Origin: Devosia ureilytica
Lineage (GTDB): Bacteria > Pseudomonadota > Alphaproteobacteria > Rhizobiales > Devosiaceae
Direction of reading: 5' to 3'
Assembly (NCBI RefSeq): GCF_024273195.1
Contig: NZ_JAMZCU010000001.1
Span: forward strand, 310,001 to 374,000
Length of the DNA stretch: 64,000 bases
In this document: positions 16,829 through 25,892 of the stretch, piece after piece
Layout: each line of letters begins with the position of its first letter
How positions within the stretch are numbered: the stretch's first letter is position 1
Program-made: the position numbers and the translations under genes
The notes under the pieces: generated by a model
The model's input: the letters and a program-made list of their open reading frames with translations, nothing else
Database searches by the model: none
What the model was told of the DNA's origin: nothing

Positions 16829-18123
16829 TCCTGAACCTCGTTCATGAATACGGTCTTGCCGCCTACGAGGGTGCGCATGACCTTGCCCTGCATGCGGGCG
16901 TTCTCGAAGCTGGTGTTGCGCGAGCGGGAGCGGAAATTCTTCTCGGTGACCTGCCAGGGGTAGTCGAGATCGACCAGGATCAGGTCGGCAGGCGCACCGC
17001 GCGCGATGCGACCCGTGTCGAGGCCGAGGATTTCGGCGGGTCGCGCGGTCATGGCGCGCAGAATGGTCATCACGTTCAGATCACCCGAATGGACCAGGCG
17101 CAAGGCGGCCGAAAGCAGCGTTTCAAGGCCGATGGCACCGTTGGAAGCCTCGGCAAAGGGCTGGCGCTTGACCTCCGAATCCTGCGGGTCATGGTCGGAA
17201 TGGATGGTGTCGATGGCGCCTGAGCGAAGGCCCTCGATCATCGCTTGCCGGTCATCCTCGCTGCGCAACGGTGGATTGAGCTTGAAGTAGGTGCGGTAGC
17301 GCCCGATGTCGTTTTCGTTGAGGCAGAGATTGTTGATCGAGAGGCCTGCGGTAACCTTGGTGTTACCTGACTTGGCCGCTTCGAGAAGAGTGACAGAGCC
17401 GGCGGTGGAGAGCTGTGCGGCGTGGTAGCGGACTTTGGTCAGTGCAGCCAATTGCAGGTCGCGGGCCAGCGGAATGGTTTCGGCCTCGCGGGGCATGCCT
17501 TTCAAGCCAAGAACGGTGGCAAAAAGGCCCTCGGTCATGACTCCATCGCCAACCAGCTCGGCGTCGAACACGTGATGAACGAAAGGCATATCGAAATTGG
17601 CGGCATAGCCCATGGCGCTACGGAGGAGGGCGCTCGACTGGATCGATTGGGCGCCATCGGTGAGGCAGACGGCCCCGGCTTCCTTGAGAAGGCCGAATTC
17701 GGTGATGTCCTTGCCGAGGAGGCCCTTGGTGATGGCGGCCGCAGGCAGGATGCGAGCCAGAGACTGTGCCTCCGCGCGGCGGATCAGGAAATCGACCAGG
17801 GCACCATCGTCCACTGTCGGGGTGGTGTCGGGCATCATGACGAAACTGGTGATGCCACCGGCCACGGCGGCTGCGCCAGCGGAGGCGAGGGTCTCGCGAT
17901 ATTCCTTGCCAGGTTCGCCGACAAAAACGCGCATGTCGATAAGGCCTGGGGCCAATAGCTGACCGCCGGCGTTGATGACTTCTGCCCCATCTGGGACGCC
18001 TGCCGGGCCACCAATGGCGAGATCGGTGATCAGGCCATTTTCAATAAGGACGGCGCCGAGCTGGTCGGTATTGGAGGCGGGGTCGACAATGCGGGCGTTA
18101 TCGATGATCAGAGGGCTGGTCAT
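16825..18123 (-). CDS. dihydroorotase homologue lacking zinc ligands (PyrX-like, probably non-catalytic)
   Basis: 432 residues with the dihydroorotase/allantoinase fold: [17 protein letters not shown] (about 55-71), [12 protein letters not shown], and [19 protein letters not shown] at the end. Active enzymes have D-x-H-x-H in the first motif; here it is D-M-R-V-F. The H-x-x-H-x-S-T motif reads HAAQLST and the later P-H-H motif reads LSINNLCL, so several metal-binding histidines are gone, although HSDHDP is kept. In Pseudomonas and relatives an inactive homologue (PyrX, PyrC') holds the aspartate transcarbamoylase complex together; the four-base overlap with pyrB supports the same role. An active dihydroorotase would then be encoded elsewhere. 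Usually annotated simply as pyrC. Confidence 0.85.
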   Translation of the reverse strand: MTSPLIIDNARIVDPASNTDQLGAVLIENGLITDLAIGGPAGVPDGAEVINAGGQLLAPGLIDMRVFVGEPGKEYRETLASAGAAAVAGGITSFVMMPDTTPTVDDGALVDFLIRRAEAQSLARILPAAAITKGLLGKDITEFGLLKEAGAVCLTDGAQSIQSSALLRSAMGYAANFDMPFVHHVFDAELVGDGVMTEGLFATVLGLKGMPREAETIPLARDLQLAALTKVRYHAAQLSTAGSVTLLEAAKSGNTKVTAGLSINNLCLNENDIGRYRTYFKLNPPLRSEDDRQAMIEGLRSGAIDTIHSDHDPQDSEVKRQPFAEASNGAIGLETLLSAALRLVHSGDLNVMTILRAMTARPAEILGLDTGRIARGAPADLILVDLDYPWQVTEKNFRSRSRNTSFENARMQGKVMRTLVGGKTVFMNEVQE

Positions 18124-19094
18124 GCTTGGTTCCTCGCCGGAAGCAGGGCATCGAGAACAGCCATGCGGACGGCCACGCCCATTTCCACCTGGTCGGTGAT
18201 GACGCTGCGTTCGCTGTCGGCAATAGCGGGGTCGATTTCGACGCCGCGGTTCATCGGGCCAGGGTGCATGACGATGGCGTCGGGCTTGGCCCAGCCGAGC
18301 TTTTGCGCGTCGAGGCCGTAGAAGCGATAATATTCGCGCACCGATGGGATCATCTTGCCGCTGGCGCGCTCGTGCTGAAGGCGCAGCATCATCACCACAT
18401 CGGCGCCCTTGAGGCCTTCTTCCATGTCGGTGAACACCTCGGTGGCGAGATTCTCGATGCCGGCGGGCAGCAGAGTGCGTGGGGCAATGACGCGCGTGCG
18501 GACATTGAGAGCGCCGAGGAGCAGCAAGTTGGAGCGGGCGACGCGGGAATTGGCAATGTCGCCGCAGATGGCGACGGTCAGCCCAGCAAGCATGCCCTTG
18601 TGGTTACGGATGGTCAGCGCATCGAGGAGGGCCTGGGTGGGGTGCTCATGGGCGCCGTCACCGGCATTGACCACCGAGCAGCCCACCTTCTGGCTGAGCA
18701 GTTCGACCGCACCTGCAGCACCGTGGCGGACCACCAGCACATCGGGGCGCATGGCGTTGAGCGTGGCGGCGGTATCGACCAGGGTTTCGCCCTTGGAGAC
18801 CGAGGAGGTCTTGACCGACATATTGACCACCAGCGCGCCGAGCCGCTTGCCCGCAATTTCGAAGGACGATTGCGTGCGGGTGGAAGGCTCGAAGAAGAGA
18901 TTGATCTGGGTCTTGCCGGCCAGGGTCGGGTGAGATTTCCGCTCCTGCCGGGAAATATCGATCATCCGTTCGGCGCGATCGAGCAGGTCGATGATTTCAT
19001 GCTGCTTGAGATCAGCAATGGAAATCAGGTGACGCTGTCGGAACGGGGGGAAGTCACCGGAAGACCCGGCGGCGCTGGAGCTGTGCTGCGGCAT
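18120..19094 (-). CDS. pyrB: aspartate carbamoyltransferase catalytic subunit
   Basis: 324 residues. The carbamoyl-phosphate loop is [13 protein letters not shown] (about 67-79), followed by [11 protein letters not shown] (the 80s-loop equivalent), [17 protein letters not shown] and the later LRLQHERA and [14 protein letters not shown] motifs. It makes N-carbamoyl-aspartate, the committed step of pyrimidine synthesis. It is the first gene of an operon with the PyrX-like gene and a dipeptidase. No pyrI regulatory gene follows, as expected for the class that uses a dihydroorotase-like partner. I saw no PyrR-type attenuator upstream. Confidence 0.96.
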   Translation of the reverse strand: MPQHSSSAAGSSGDFPPFRQRHLISIADLKQHEIIDLLDRAERMIDISRQERKSHPTLAGKTQINLFFEPSTRTQSSFEIAGKRLGALVVNMSVKTSSVSKGETLVDTAATLNAMRPDVLVVRHGAAGAVELLSQKVGCSVVNAGDGAHEHPTQALLDALTIRNHKGMLAGLTVAICGDIANSRVARSNLLLLGALNVRTRVIAPRTLLPAGIENLATEVFTDMEEGLKGADVVMMLRLQHERASGKMIPSVREYYRFYGLDAQKLGWAKPDAIVMHPGPMNRGVEIDPAIADSERSVITDQVEMGVAVRMAVLDALLPARNQA

Positions 19095-19203
19095 GTCGCA
19101 TCCCTTGCGATTTGCTGCGGTCTAGCCGAGTGAAGTGGTCGGGGCAAGGTGCCCCGTCCGGTTTCGCGCATTTATCCGCGTCGAGGCAGGTCGCGTTTGA
19201 AGG

Positions 19204-19668
19204 CTAGCGATTGCGCAGGCGGTCGAGGGCGCCTTGCAAAATGTAGCTGGCGGCCAGCTTGTCGACGACCTCGGCACGCCGGTCGCGGCGCAGGTCGGCC
19301 TCGATCATCATCCGGGTAACCGCGGAGGTCGACAGGCGCTCGTCCCAGAAGGCGATGGGCAAGTTGACCTTGGGGGCGAGGCTGCGGGCGAAAGCGCGGG
19401 TGGACTGCACGCGCGGGCCTTCGGAGCCATCCATGTTGAGGGGCAGGCCGAGGAGTATTGCGACCACCTGGTTCTCGGCGATCAGCTGAATGATGCGCTC
19501 GGCATCCTGGGTGAATTTGGTACGCTTGATGGTTTCGAGCGGGCTGGCCGAATAGCGCATGCCATCGGATATGGCGATGCCAATGGTCTTGGTGCCCAGA
19601 TCCAGCCCGAGAATCTTGCCCCGGTCAGGGATGCTGGCAAGCGGGTCTTCGGGGAGGTCGGTTGGCAT
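19204..19668 (-). CDS. ruvX: RuvX/YqgF family protein (putative pre-16S rRNA nuclease)
   Basis: An RNase H-like fold protein with [19 protein letters not shown] (first acidic residue), [13 protein letters not shown] and [27 protein letters not shown] at the end. The E. coli homologue acts in 16S rRNA 5'-end maturation, while older annotation calls it a Holliday junction resolvase. I chose ATG 19668 (154 residues) because the frame's longer start at 19719 would place the divergent monooxygenase ribosome-binding site (19711-19715) inside this coding region and would give an unusual extra 17 residues. Neither start has a strong Shine-Dalgarno. Confidence 0.88.
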   Translation of the reverse strand: MPTDLPEDPLASIPDRGKILGLDLGTKTIGIAISDGMRYSASPLETIKRTKFTQDAERIIQLIAENQVVAILLGLPLNMDGSEGPRVQSTRAFARSLAPKVNLPIAFWDERLSTSAVTRMMIEADLRRDRRAEVVDKLAASYILQGALDRLRNR

Positions 19669-19721
19669 GGGCAGGTCCGGGGTGTAGCTGTTGCTCGTCT
19701 CAATAGGCGCAGGAGTCATCG

Positions 19722-20978
19722 ATGTCGAGCAAAGGGCAGCAGGCTGCGCATGTCGCGATCATCGGGGCCGGGCCGGCGGGGGCGCTGACGGCGTGGCTGC
19801 TGGTGCGCATGGGGATCAAGGTAACCCTCGTTGAGCGGCATAGCGATTTTGCTCGCGAATTCCGGGGTGAGGGCATGACGCCGGGCGGCATGGCGGCCAT
19901 TCGCGAGGCAGGGCTCTGGGATGCGTTTCTGGCTTTGCCGTCCGAGCCGATCCGCACCATGCAGCTTTTTGCCCGCGGACGGCGCTTTCTGCGCATCGAC
20001 ATGGAGACAATCCTGCCAGAGGGCGTCGATTTCATTCGCCTGTTGGCGCAACCGCATTTGCTTGAGATGCTTGCCGCGAAATGCGCGACCTTTTCCAATT
20101 TCACCTTGTTGCGCGGCACAGTCGTTCGCGACCTGGTGATCGGGGATGGACGGGTAGGCGGGCTGCACTTGGGTGGCGAGGGCGGCGAGCGCAGCCTGGC
20201 CTGCGACTATGTCATCGCTGCCGATGGGCGCTATTCGCTGGCCCGCAAGCGGCTGAGGATCGAGCTCGAGGGCAATCGGCAGGAGTTCGACGTGGTCTGG
20301 TGCCGCGTGCCGCGCAGCGATCCGGTCTTGCCGGGGGAAGCCTATGGGTTCCTGCTGGATGATTTCTTCGGGCTCGCCTTTCCGGCAGAGAATGACCATG
20401 TCCAGATTGGACGGATTATCGCCAAGGGCAGTTATCGAGCGTTCCGGGGTGACGACGCGGAGGACTGGAAGGACCATCTGGCAAGTGTATTGCCGCCGCC
20501 GCTCGCCAAGGCCTTCGCCACCGGGCGCGATGCGGCAAGCGATCCGACGCTACTCGATGTGGTCTGTGGAATGGCGCCGAAATGGTCGGTTCCGGGGCTG
20601 GTTTTGATGGGTGATGCGGCTCATGCGATGTCCCCGGTGGGGGCGCAGGGCATCAATATCGCGTTGCGCGACGCAGTCGTGCTGGCCAATCACCTCGGGC
20701 CGCTGCTTTTGGAGCATGCGGATGGTGCGGCACTCGATGCTGCTGCCGTGGACTTCGAGGCCGAGCGTCGCCGCGAAGTGGAAAAAATTCAGTCCGAGCA
20801 GAATCAGTCGGGCGCGCAACTGCTGCGGATGCAGCGCATGGCGCCGTTTATCCGTCTGGTCCCGAGCGGACTGATCGGCTTGGCGGGACGGTGGATGCTC
20901 AACCGGCCCTCGACGAGACGCTTCATAGAAGGGGCCAGCGAAATCCATCTGATGTTCAAGCCAAGAGATCCTGCATGA
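19722..20978 (+). CDS. FAD-dependent aromatic-type monooxygenase (PHBH fold)
   Basis: 418 residues. [17 protein letters not shown] (dinucleotide-binding GxGxxG, residues 11-27), the DG motif region ([16 protein letters not shown], about 163-178) and [19 protein letters not shown] (the GD motif binding FAD ribityl, about 293-311) are all in place, as in p-hydroxybenzoate hydroxylase and UbiH-type enzymes. The substrate is not predictable. A GGAG ribosome-binding site is at 19711-19715. The stop overlaps the start of the next gene (ATGA). It is divergent from ruvX. A salicylate or 4-hydroxybenzoate hydroxylase-type function is possible but not proven. Confidence 0.85.
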   Translation: MSSKGQQAAHVAIIGAGPAGALTAWLLVRMGIKVTLVERHSDFAREFRGEGMTPGGMAAIREAGLWDAFLALPSEPIRTMQLFARGRRFLRIDMETILPEGVDFIRLLAQPHLLEMLAAKCATFSNFTLLRGTVVRDLVIGDGRVGGLHLGGEGGERSLACDYVIAADGRYSLARKRLRIELEGNRQEFDVVWCRVPRSDPVLPGEAYGFLLDDFFGLAFPAENDHVQIGRIIAKGSYRAFRGDDAEDWKDHLASVLPPPLAKAFATGRDAASDPTLLDVVCGMAPKWSVPGLVLMGDAAHAMSPVGAQGINIALRDAVVLANHLGPLLLEHADGAALDAAAVDFEAERRREVEKIQSEQNQSGAQLLRMQRMAPFIRLVPSGLIGLAGRWMLNRPSTRRFIEGASEIHLMFKPRDPA

Positions 20979-21499
20979 AGATGACCTGGTTCGAGAATAC
21001 AGCCCTGCGAGTTCACATCGGCGGGCAGATCTTGGTGATCGACGCCGACGCGGCTGCCGAGGGAGTGGATCGCAATGAATTGGTGAGTGGAGCGGACTAT
21101 GTCGTGTCCCTGGCTGGCAAACTCCCGCTTGCCGATGGCCGGACATGGCGCCCGCGATCTGCGCAACGGCTCCTCGATGCCGGCGACACGGGCAGGGCTG
21201 CCGATATCTGGTCACTGGGTGCGGGCGCGCTGTTGATTGATGCTGATGACGACATGCCGTTGCTGGTGCTCGGTGGTGCAGTGCCGGCTCTGGGCCGGTG
21301 GGTCGAGCGGGCCGTGGTGGTGCTGGCCGGGCCGGACCTGGCGGCGCGGGCCGAGGGGCTGGTCGGGGAGGCTTTGCCGCGGTTGATCGGCCTTGCGGGA
21401 AACGAGAGTGAGATCGACGCAGCGCTTGCGATTGTAAGGGATAAGCTCGATGGCACGGGGCTCGTCGCGCTGGAGCCGGGCCTGGCCGTGGAAGTCTGA
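20975..21499 (+). CDS. conserved protein of unknown function, translationally coupled to the monooxygenase
   Basis: 174 residues. I do not recognise a named family. The N-terminus (TWFENTALRVHIGGQILVID) faintly resembles the first strands of metallo-beta-lactamase-fold proteins of the UPF0173/UlaG type, but the H-x-H-x-D-H metal motif is absent. The remainder is alanine- and leucine-rich with no membrane segment or signal peptide. The ATG at 20975 overlaps the monooxygenase stop by four bases, so the proteins are probably made together. It could be a degenerate hydrolase-fold or a partner protein; I can only say that it is coding, by coupling and codon use. Confidence 0.6.
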   Translation: MKMTWFENTALRVHIGGQILVIDADAAAEGVDRNELVSGADYVVSLAGKLPLADGRTWRPRSAQRLLDAGDTGRAADIWSLGAGALLIDADDDMPLLVLGGAVPALGRWVERAVVVLAGPDLAARAEGLVGEALPRLIGLAGNESEIDAALAIVRDKLDGTGLVALEPGLAVEV

Positions 21500-21584
21500 T
21501 CCGCCGCATAAGGCATTTTCATTGTCATTTGCTGCGGGGCATTGCTAATAACGCGGCAACACGCCTTTGCTGCAGGAGTTTTGC

Positions 21585-21872
21585 ATGTCTGTCGACGCCG
21601 CCACCGTCAAGCGCATCGGGCGCCTCGCCCGTATTCGCATCGAAGAAGACGAAGTTGCTGGCTATCAGAACGAGCTCAATGCGATTCTGGGTTTTGTGGA
21701 GCAATTGGCCGAGATCAATGTTGACGGCGTCGAGGCGATGACCTCGGTGACGCCGATGACCTTGCGCCGCCGCGACGACGTGGTGAGCGATGGCGGTTAT
21801 GCCGAAAAGATCGTCAGCAATGCGCCGCTCACCGAAGACAATTTCTTCATGGTCCCCAAGGTGGTCGAATAG
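21585..21872 (+). CDS. gatC: Asp-tRNA(Asn)/Glu-tRNA(Gln) amidotransferase subunit C
   Basis: 95 residues, [19 protein letters not shown] at the start and [14 protein letters not shown] plus ITENA-type end ([16 protein letters not shown]), the standard GatC size and layout. GatC is the small subunit that wraps GatA and GatB together. A CAGGAG ribosome-binding site precedes the ATG at 21585, 6 codons inside a slightly longer open frame. The next gene, a GNAT protein, begins immediately after its stop; gatA follows. GatCAB converts mischarged Glu-tRNA(Gln) and Asp-tRNA(Asn). Confidence 0.95.
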   Translation: MSVDAATVKRIGRLARIRIEEDEVAGYQNELNAILGFVEQLAEINVDGVEAMTSVTPMTLRRRDDVVSDGGYAEKIVSNAPLTEDNFFMVPKVVE

Positions 21873-22391
21873 ATGAGCGTTTCGATTGCTGTCGAAACGC
21901 CTCTTCAGGATGACGTGCGGGCGCTGGTTGTCCGGCTGAACGACCATCTGCTACCGCTGTCGCCGCTGGAATATCAGTTCAAGATGACGGTCGAGCAGAT
22001 GGCGGATAGTGCCACGACGCTGTTCGTGGCGCGTGATGCCGCCGGCCGGGCCATTGGCATGGGCGCACTCAAAATGCACGGCCCGGATCTTGGCGAGGTC
22101 AAGCGCATGTATACCGTGCCCGAGGTGCGGGGGCAGCGGGTTGGCCGGCAATTGCTGGAGCGCATCGTTGATCTGGCGCGGGAACGCGGTTTGCCGGTGG
22201 TGATGCTGGAAACCGGCACGGGTGACGGTATGGCCGAGGCGCATCGGCTCTATACCCGTTACGGGTTTGTGCCGCGCGGGCCGTTTCTCGACTATCCTGA
22301 CAGTGAATGGTCGGCCTTTTTTGAAATGGATTTGACGTCGCCTGCATTAGTTGCGACGGCTGACGTGACGAATGAAAGAGAATTGCTTTGA
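21873..22391 (+). CDS. GNAT family N-acetyltransferase between gatC and gatA
   Basis: 172 residues. The acetyl-CoA-binding motif A is [21 protein letters not shown] (R/Q-x-x-G-x-G/A type), preceded by [13 protein letters not shown] and followed by [23 protein letters not shown], a GNAT signature resembling the amino-acid or small-molecule acetyltransferases of the PaiA/YjgM type. Its ATG directly follows the gatC stop and its stop overlaps the TTG start of gatA by four bases, so the three genes form one translation unit. Substrate unknown; the position does not show a role in tRNA amidation. Confidence 0.85.
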   Translation: MSVSIAVETPLQDDVRALVVRLNDHLLPLSPLEYQFKMTVEQMADSATTLFVARDAAGRAIGMGALKMHGPDLGEVKRMYTVPEVRGQRVGRQLLERIVDLARERGLPVVMLETGTGDGMAEAHRLYTRYGFVPRGPFLDYPDSEWSAFFEMDLTSPALVATADVTNERELL

Positions 22392-23872
22392 CTGACCTGA
22401 CCAAGCTGAGCCTCGCCGACGCCCGCAAGGGCCTCAAGGACAAGAGCTTTACCGCGCTTGAGCTGACGGACGCCTATATCGGCGCCATCGAAAAGGCCAA
22501 TCCGAGCCTTAACGCCTATGTTGCGACGACGCCTGAACAGGCGCGCGATATGGCCAAGTCCAGCGACGCAAAGCTGGCGCAGGGGCAGGGCGGCACGCTC
22601 GAGGGCATACCGCTAGGCATCAAGGACCTGTTTGGCACCAAGGGTGTGCACACGCAGGCCGCCAGCCATATTCTGGATGGCTTCAAGCCAGAATACGAAT
22701 CGACCGTGACCAGCAATCTCTGGCGCGATGGCGCCGTGATGCTGGGCAAGCTCAACATGGACGAGTTCGCCATGGGGTCGTCCAACGAGACCAGCTATTA
22801 TGGTCCGGTCGTCAGCCCGTTCCGGGCCGAGGGCAGCAATGCCAATCTGGTGCCGGGTGGCTCTTCCGGTGGCTCGGCGGCGGCGGTTTCGGCCTGGCTC
22901 TGCGCCGCGGCGACGGCGACCGATACCGGTGGCTCGATCCGCCAGCCGGCAGCATTCACCGGCACGGTTGGCATCAAGCCGACCTATGGCCGCTGCTCGC
23001 GCTGGGGCGTGGTGGCGTTCGCCTCCTCGCTCGACCAGGCCGGGCCGATTGCCCGCACCGTGGAAGACGCGGCGATCATGATGACCTCGATGGCCGGGTT
23101 CGATCCAAAGGATTCGACCAGCGTTGATCTGCCAGTGCCGGATTTTGCTGCGGCGGTGGAACGCGGCGTCAAAGGGCTCACCATTGGCGTGCCCAAGGAA
23201 TACCGCATGGACGGTATGCCCGCCGAGATCGAAAAGCTGTGGTCGCAGGGTCTTGAGTGGCTCAAGGCCGAGGGCGCGACGGTCAAGGACATCTCGCTGC
23301 CACACACCAAATATGCCCTGCCGGCCTATTACATTGTGGCCCCCGCCGAGGCGTCCTCGAACCTGGCGCGCTATGACGGCGTGAAATACGGCCTGCGCAT
23401 TTCGGGCAAGGACATCACCGACCAGTATGAATTGACGCGCGCTGCCGGCTTTGGCCGCGAAGTGAAGCGCCGCATCATGATTGGCACTTATGTGCTGTCC
23501 GCAGGCTATTTCGACGCCTATTACGTCAAGGCGCAGAAAGTGCGGACGCTGATCAAGAAGGACTTCGAAGACGCGTTCCACGCCGGCGTTGACGCGATCC
23601 TGACGCCGGCCACGCCGTCGGCCGCGTTCGGTATCGGCGACGAGGCCTTGGCCAGCGATCCGGTTGCGATGTATCTCAATGACATCTTCACCGTGACCGT
23701 CAACATGGCCGGGCTGCCCGGCATCGCCGTGCCGGCCGGCAAGGATGGGAATGGGCTGCCGCTGGGGCTGCAGCTGATCGGCAAGCCATTCGATGAAGAG
23801 ACGCTTTTTGCGGCTGCTCGCGTCATTGAAAAAAGTGCCGGTGAGGACTTTGCACCCAGGCAATGGTGGTAA
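22388..23872 (+). CDS. gatA: Asp-tRNA(Asn)/Glu-tRNA(Gln) amidotransferase subunit A
   Basis: 494 residues of the amidase-signature family. The catalytic Ser-cisSer-Lys triad is visible: Lys in IPLGIKDLF (about 79), Ser in [12 protein letters not shown] (about 155) and the Ser of [13 protein letters not shown] (about 179). It hydrolyses glutamine to supply ammonia for tRNA amidation by GatB. The start is TTG, overlapping the stop of the GNAT gene (TTGA). It ends at TAA at 23870-23872, followed by a CGTAAC/GTTACG inverted repeat. gatB lies 2 kb downstream with four genes between. Confidence 0.96.
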   Translation: MTDLTKLSLADARKGLKDKSFTALELTDAYIGAIEKANPSLNAYVATTPEQARDMAKSSDAKLAQGQGGTLEGIPLGIKDLFGTKGVHTQAASHILDGFKPEYESTVTSNLWRDGAVMLGKLNMDEFAMGSSNETSYYGPVVSPFRAEGSNANLVPGGSSGGSAAAVSAWLCAAATATDTGGSIRQPAAFTGTVGIKPTYGRCSRWGVVAFASSLDQAGPIARTVEDAAIMMTSMAGFDPKDSTSVDLPVPDFAAAVERGVKGLTIGVPKEYRMDGMPAEIEKLWSQGLEWLKAEGATVKDISLPHTKYALPAYYIVAPAEASSNLARYDGVKYGLRISGKDITDQYELTRAAGFGREVKRRIMIGTYVLSAGYFDAYYVKAQKVRTLIKKDFEDAFHAGVDAILTPATPSAAFGIGDEALASDPVAMYLNDIFTVTVNMAGLPGIAVPAGKDGNGLPLGLQLIGKPFDEETLFAAARVIEKSAGEDFAPRQWW

Positions 23873-23874
23873 GA

Positions 23875-23888
23875 CGTAACCTGTTACG
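23875..23888. promoter_or_regulatory. CGTAAC-CT-GTTACG inverted repeat after gatA
   Basis: A perfect six-base inverted repeat with two central bases, between gatA and the next start at 23937. It may be a repressor operator for the following gene or simply a short hairpin; it lacks the T-tract of a terminator. Confidence 0.3.
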
Positions 23889-23936
23889 CAACGGCAGGTG
23901 CTTGATTGCGCCGCCGTTCCGCACTATTTGCGGCCA

Positions 23937-24320
23937 ATGCAGAAGTTGAAACTGGTGGAGACGCGGCCCCTATCCGCGTCCGGGCCAACAGGAATAGTGC
24001 CGATGGCCGTTGATATCTTCACGACGCTCGACTGGTCCGAGCCACCCAAGGACATGAGCAAGCCGCTTCAGGCACTGTGGTGGCTGAAGAAGGGTGAATT
24101 GCGCATTGGCCCCGAGTGGGAGCGCGCCCACACCATCGTCCAGTCCATGGAGGGCGTGCAGGCTTTTGACTGGGTGCATGCGCTGATGCACTGGATTGAA
24201 GCCGACATGGGCAACGCCGATTACTGGTATCGCCGCGCCGGCAAGCGCCGCGCCACCGCCAGCGTATCCCAGGAGTGGGAACACATGGCGGCGGCCCTGA
24301 GTGAAGTGACGAAGCACTGA
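23937..24320 (+). CDS. conserved hypothetical protein
   Basis: 127 residues. No enzyme motif is visible. A central, strongly conserved-looking part (DIFTTLDWSEPPKDMSKPLQ, then LQALWWLKKGEL) and a C-terminal half with paired Trp and His residues (AFDWVHALMHWIEADMGNADYW, shortened here to its key Trp, His and Asp-rich positions) suggest a small soluble protein; I recall relatives annotated only as hypothetical in other Rhizobiales. ATG 23937 gives a short N-terminal leader; an internal ATG at 24003 would give a protein starting M-A-V-D-I-F. It is followed by an intergenic repeat. Confidence 0.6.
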   Translation: MQKLKLVETRPLSASGPTGIVPMAVDIFTTLDWSEPPKDMSKPLQALWWLKKGELRIGPEWERAHTIVQSMEGVQAFDWVHALMHWIEADMGNADYWYRRAGKRRATASVSQEWEHMAAALSEVTKH

Positions 24321-24456
24321 GATTGTTCACCTCTCCGTCGGGGGAGGGGTTGGCGGCGTAGCCGACGGTTGAGGGGACCTTGTTCTCCATCCGAACCAAA
24401 GGCTCCCTCACCCGACCCAAGAGGGTCGACCTCTCCCCCAAGGGAGAGGTGAAGGG
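24321..24456. repeat. inverted-repeat-bounded intergenic element (about 128 bases)
   Basis: An 11-base perfect inverted repeat, TTCACCTCTCC at 24326-24336 and GGAGAGGTGAA at 24443-24453, brackets the element. Inside, several GC-rich runs (CTCCC, GGGTCG) can pair. This kind of CCTCTCCC-rich intergenic element is widespread in Rhizobiales genomes, and often lies between converging genes, as here (unknown gene and yjhX). A terminator role is possible. No gene is visible. Confidence 0.7.
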
Positions 24457-24714
24457 CTATCGATTGTCGACCTGACTGCGGACCAGTTCCAGACCGCGCC
24501 TGGTGATCCGGTAGGGGTGACCGCCCTGGGAGCGGATGGCTTTCTTGGCCTTGAGCTTGTTGAAGACGAGCGGGGTAAGGCCACTCATCAACCAGCCGTC
24601 GCGGCTGAAGAACTCGAAATCGACAATGCGCCCGCGCTCGTCCTTGATGGCGGCAATACAGCCGCCCTGCGCGAGTGCGTGCAGCACCCGCTGTTCGTTC
24701 CGGGATATATCCAT
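24457..24714 (-). CDS. YjhX/UPF0386 family protein (toxin homologue)
   Basis: 85 residues, exactly the length of E. coli YjhX: MDISRNEQRVLHALAQGG at the start, DGWLMSGLTPLVFNKLK and GGHPYRITRRGLELVRSQ at the end. YjhX is reported as the toxin half of the YjhX-YjhQ system in E. coli, YjhQ being a GNAT acetyltransferase. The ATG at 24714 is chosen because it gives the family's start; an open frame continues 32 codons upstream. No YjhQ gene is adjacent: the nearest GNAT genes are at 21.9 and 25.3 kb on the other strand. Most alphaproteobacterial copies probably are solitary, and toxicity here is unproven. Confidence 0.85.
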   Translation of the reverse strand: MDISRNEQRVLHALAQGGCIAAIKDERGRIVDFEFFSRDGWLMSGLTPLVFNKLKAKKAIRSQGGHPYRITRRGLELVRSQVDNR

Positions 24715-24737
24715 GGAAATGTCTGAAGCCTGAATTG

Positions 24738-24756
24738 GCGGGTCAATTCGACCCGC
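24738..24756. promoter_or_regulatory. GCGGGTC/GACCCGC hairpin upstream of yjhX
   Basis: A perfect seven-base inverted repeat with a five-base loop, 23 bases upstream of the yjhX start. It may be an operator in the divergent region with the chorismate mutase gene. Overlapping GAATT/AATTC arms allow a second fold. Confidence 0.3.
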
Positions 24757-24978
24757 GAACAAACTTGGCCGCGCCGACCCACTCAGGGCGGCGACGTCCG
24801 GTTCATTCATGCCCCGCCGCTTTGGGACGGGGTCTCAGGCAATCTCAGACTGGCTAGACATGATTTCTGCATACGCCCCAGGCTCGGGATGTGCCAGATT
24901 GCACGTGCATGGCGGGTTGAAATCATCGCCCTGCCGGTGCAAACCAGCAACACCAACAGACCATGCCGGGGGCCAGAC

Positions 24979-25293
24979 GTGACCGCAGCCAAACTGCCAG
25001 CAGAATGCCAAAGCAAGGACGACGTGCGGGTCGAGATCGATCGGATCGACCAGGCGCTGCTGACTCTGTTTGCAGAGCGCCATGGCTATGTAACGCGGAT
25101 GGCTGAGATCAAGACGGACCCGCACGAGGCTTTCGACCCGGTGCGGATCGAGGCTGTCATCACGAAGGTGCGGAGGCTCAGTTTGGAGCTTGATCTGGAC
25201 GAGGATCAGGCCGAACTTATCTGGCGGACCCTGATCAGCTGGAACATCAACTACGAGAAGGGCATCATCGCAGCGCGCAAACGCGCAAGGTAG
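24979..25293 (+). CDS. chorismate mutase (AroQ type)
   Basis: 104 residues from GTG 24979. The AroQ signature is clear: VEIDRIDQALLTLFAERHGYV (first helix, with substrate-binding Arg in the family), then MAEIK, and DPVRIEAVITKVRRL near residue 55-70, with LIWRTLISWNINYE at the end. It converts chorismate to prephenate for phenylalanine and tyrosine synthesis. The conserved region starts a few residues after the GTG; the upstream frame to 24889 lacks a better ribosome-binding site, while GGGGG precedes the GTG. The next gene, a GNAT protein, starts nine bases after its stop. Confidence 0.88.
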   Translation: MTAAKLPAECQSKDDVRVEIDRIDQALLTLFAERHGYVTRMAEIKTDPHEAFDPVRIEAVITKVRRLSLELDLDEDQAELIWRTLISWNINYEKGIIAARKRAR

Positions 25294-25302
25294 GAGGCGC
25301 AT

Positions 25303-25812
25303 ATGCCCGGCATTCGGATACGCAAGGCGGAAATCACGGATGCCCCACGATTAGCAGATATTGCTTTTCGCGCGTGGGAAACCGGCATTTTGCCGATCCT
25401 GACCGACAAACCCGGACTGCGCGACGCCGAGCGCCGTCGGCTATCGCATGCGGTTGGCCATGGCTGGCGCAACACCATCGTGGCCGAAATTGACAGCGTA
25501 GTGGTCGGCTGGTGTTCGCGCGTGGCGGGGCGCAGCTACATTCCCTATCTTTTCGTCATTCCCGAAATGCAGGGACACCGGATCGGCTCCATGCTGCTCG
25601 ATCGGATGGAAACGATACTCGAGTTGCAGGGGGCCGAGCGGGTGCATCTGGAAACCCCGGCCGATCATGTGCGCGCGGTTCGGTTTTACGAACGGCAGGG
25701 CTATCGCATCCTCGCTTTGCGCCCAGATGGGCGGGATGGCCATGATCCATTTGTGAGCGTGCATCTGGAGAAGCGCCTGCGCCCCTATGATGGTGAAATC
25801 GACGACGATTGA
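25303..25812 (+). CDS. GNAT family N-acetyltransferase
   Basis: 169 residues. The N-terminus IRIRKAEITDAPRLADIAFRAW is a typical RimI/GNAT beginning, and motif A appears as VIPEMQGHRIGSMLLDRME, followed by LETPADHVRAVRFYERQGYRIL. A GGAGG ribosome-binding site precedes the ATG at 25303. It is downstream of, and probably co-transcribed with, chorismate mutase, but the substrate cannot be read from sequence. Alternatives include aminoglycoside or ribosomal-protein acetyltransferase-like roles, none supported. Confidence 0.85.
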   Translation: MPGIRIRKAEITDAPRLADIAFRAWETGILPILTDKPGLRDAERRRLSHAVGHGWRNTIVAEIDSVVVGWCSRVAGRSYIPYLFVIPEMQGHRIGSMLLDRMETILELQGAERVHLETPADHVRAVRFYERQGYRILALRPDGRDGHDPFVSVHLEKRLRPYDGEIDDD

Positions 25813-25892
25813 TGCGCGCTGAAGCTGTTGCAACACCGGGTCAACACGGCTAAGCAGAAGGCCATATTTGCCTTGGTTTTCAGGACTGCCCA

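Noticed and set aside
21873-22391. The GNAT protein as the YjhQ antitoxin
   Set aside because: It is coupled to gatC and gatA and lies 2 kb from yjhX on the other strand.
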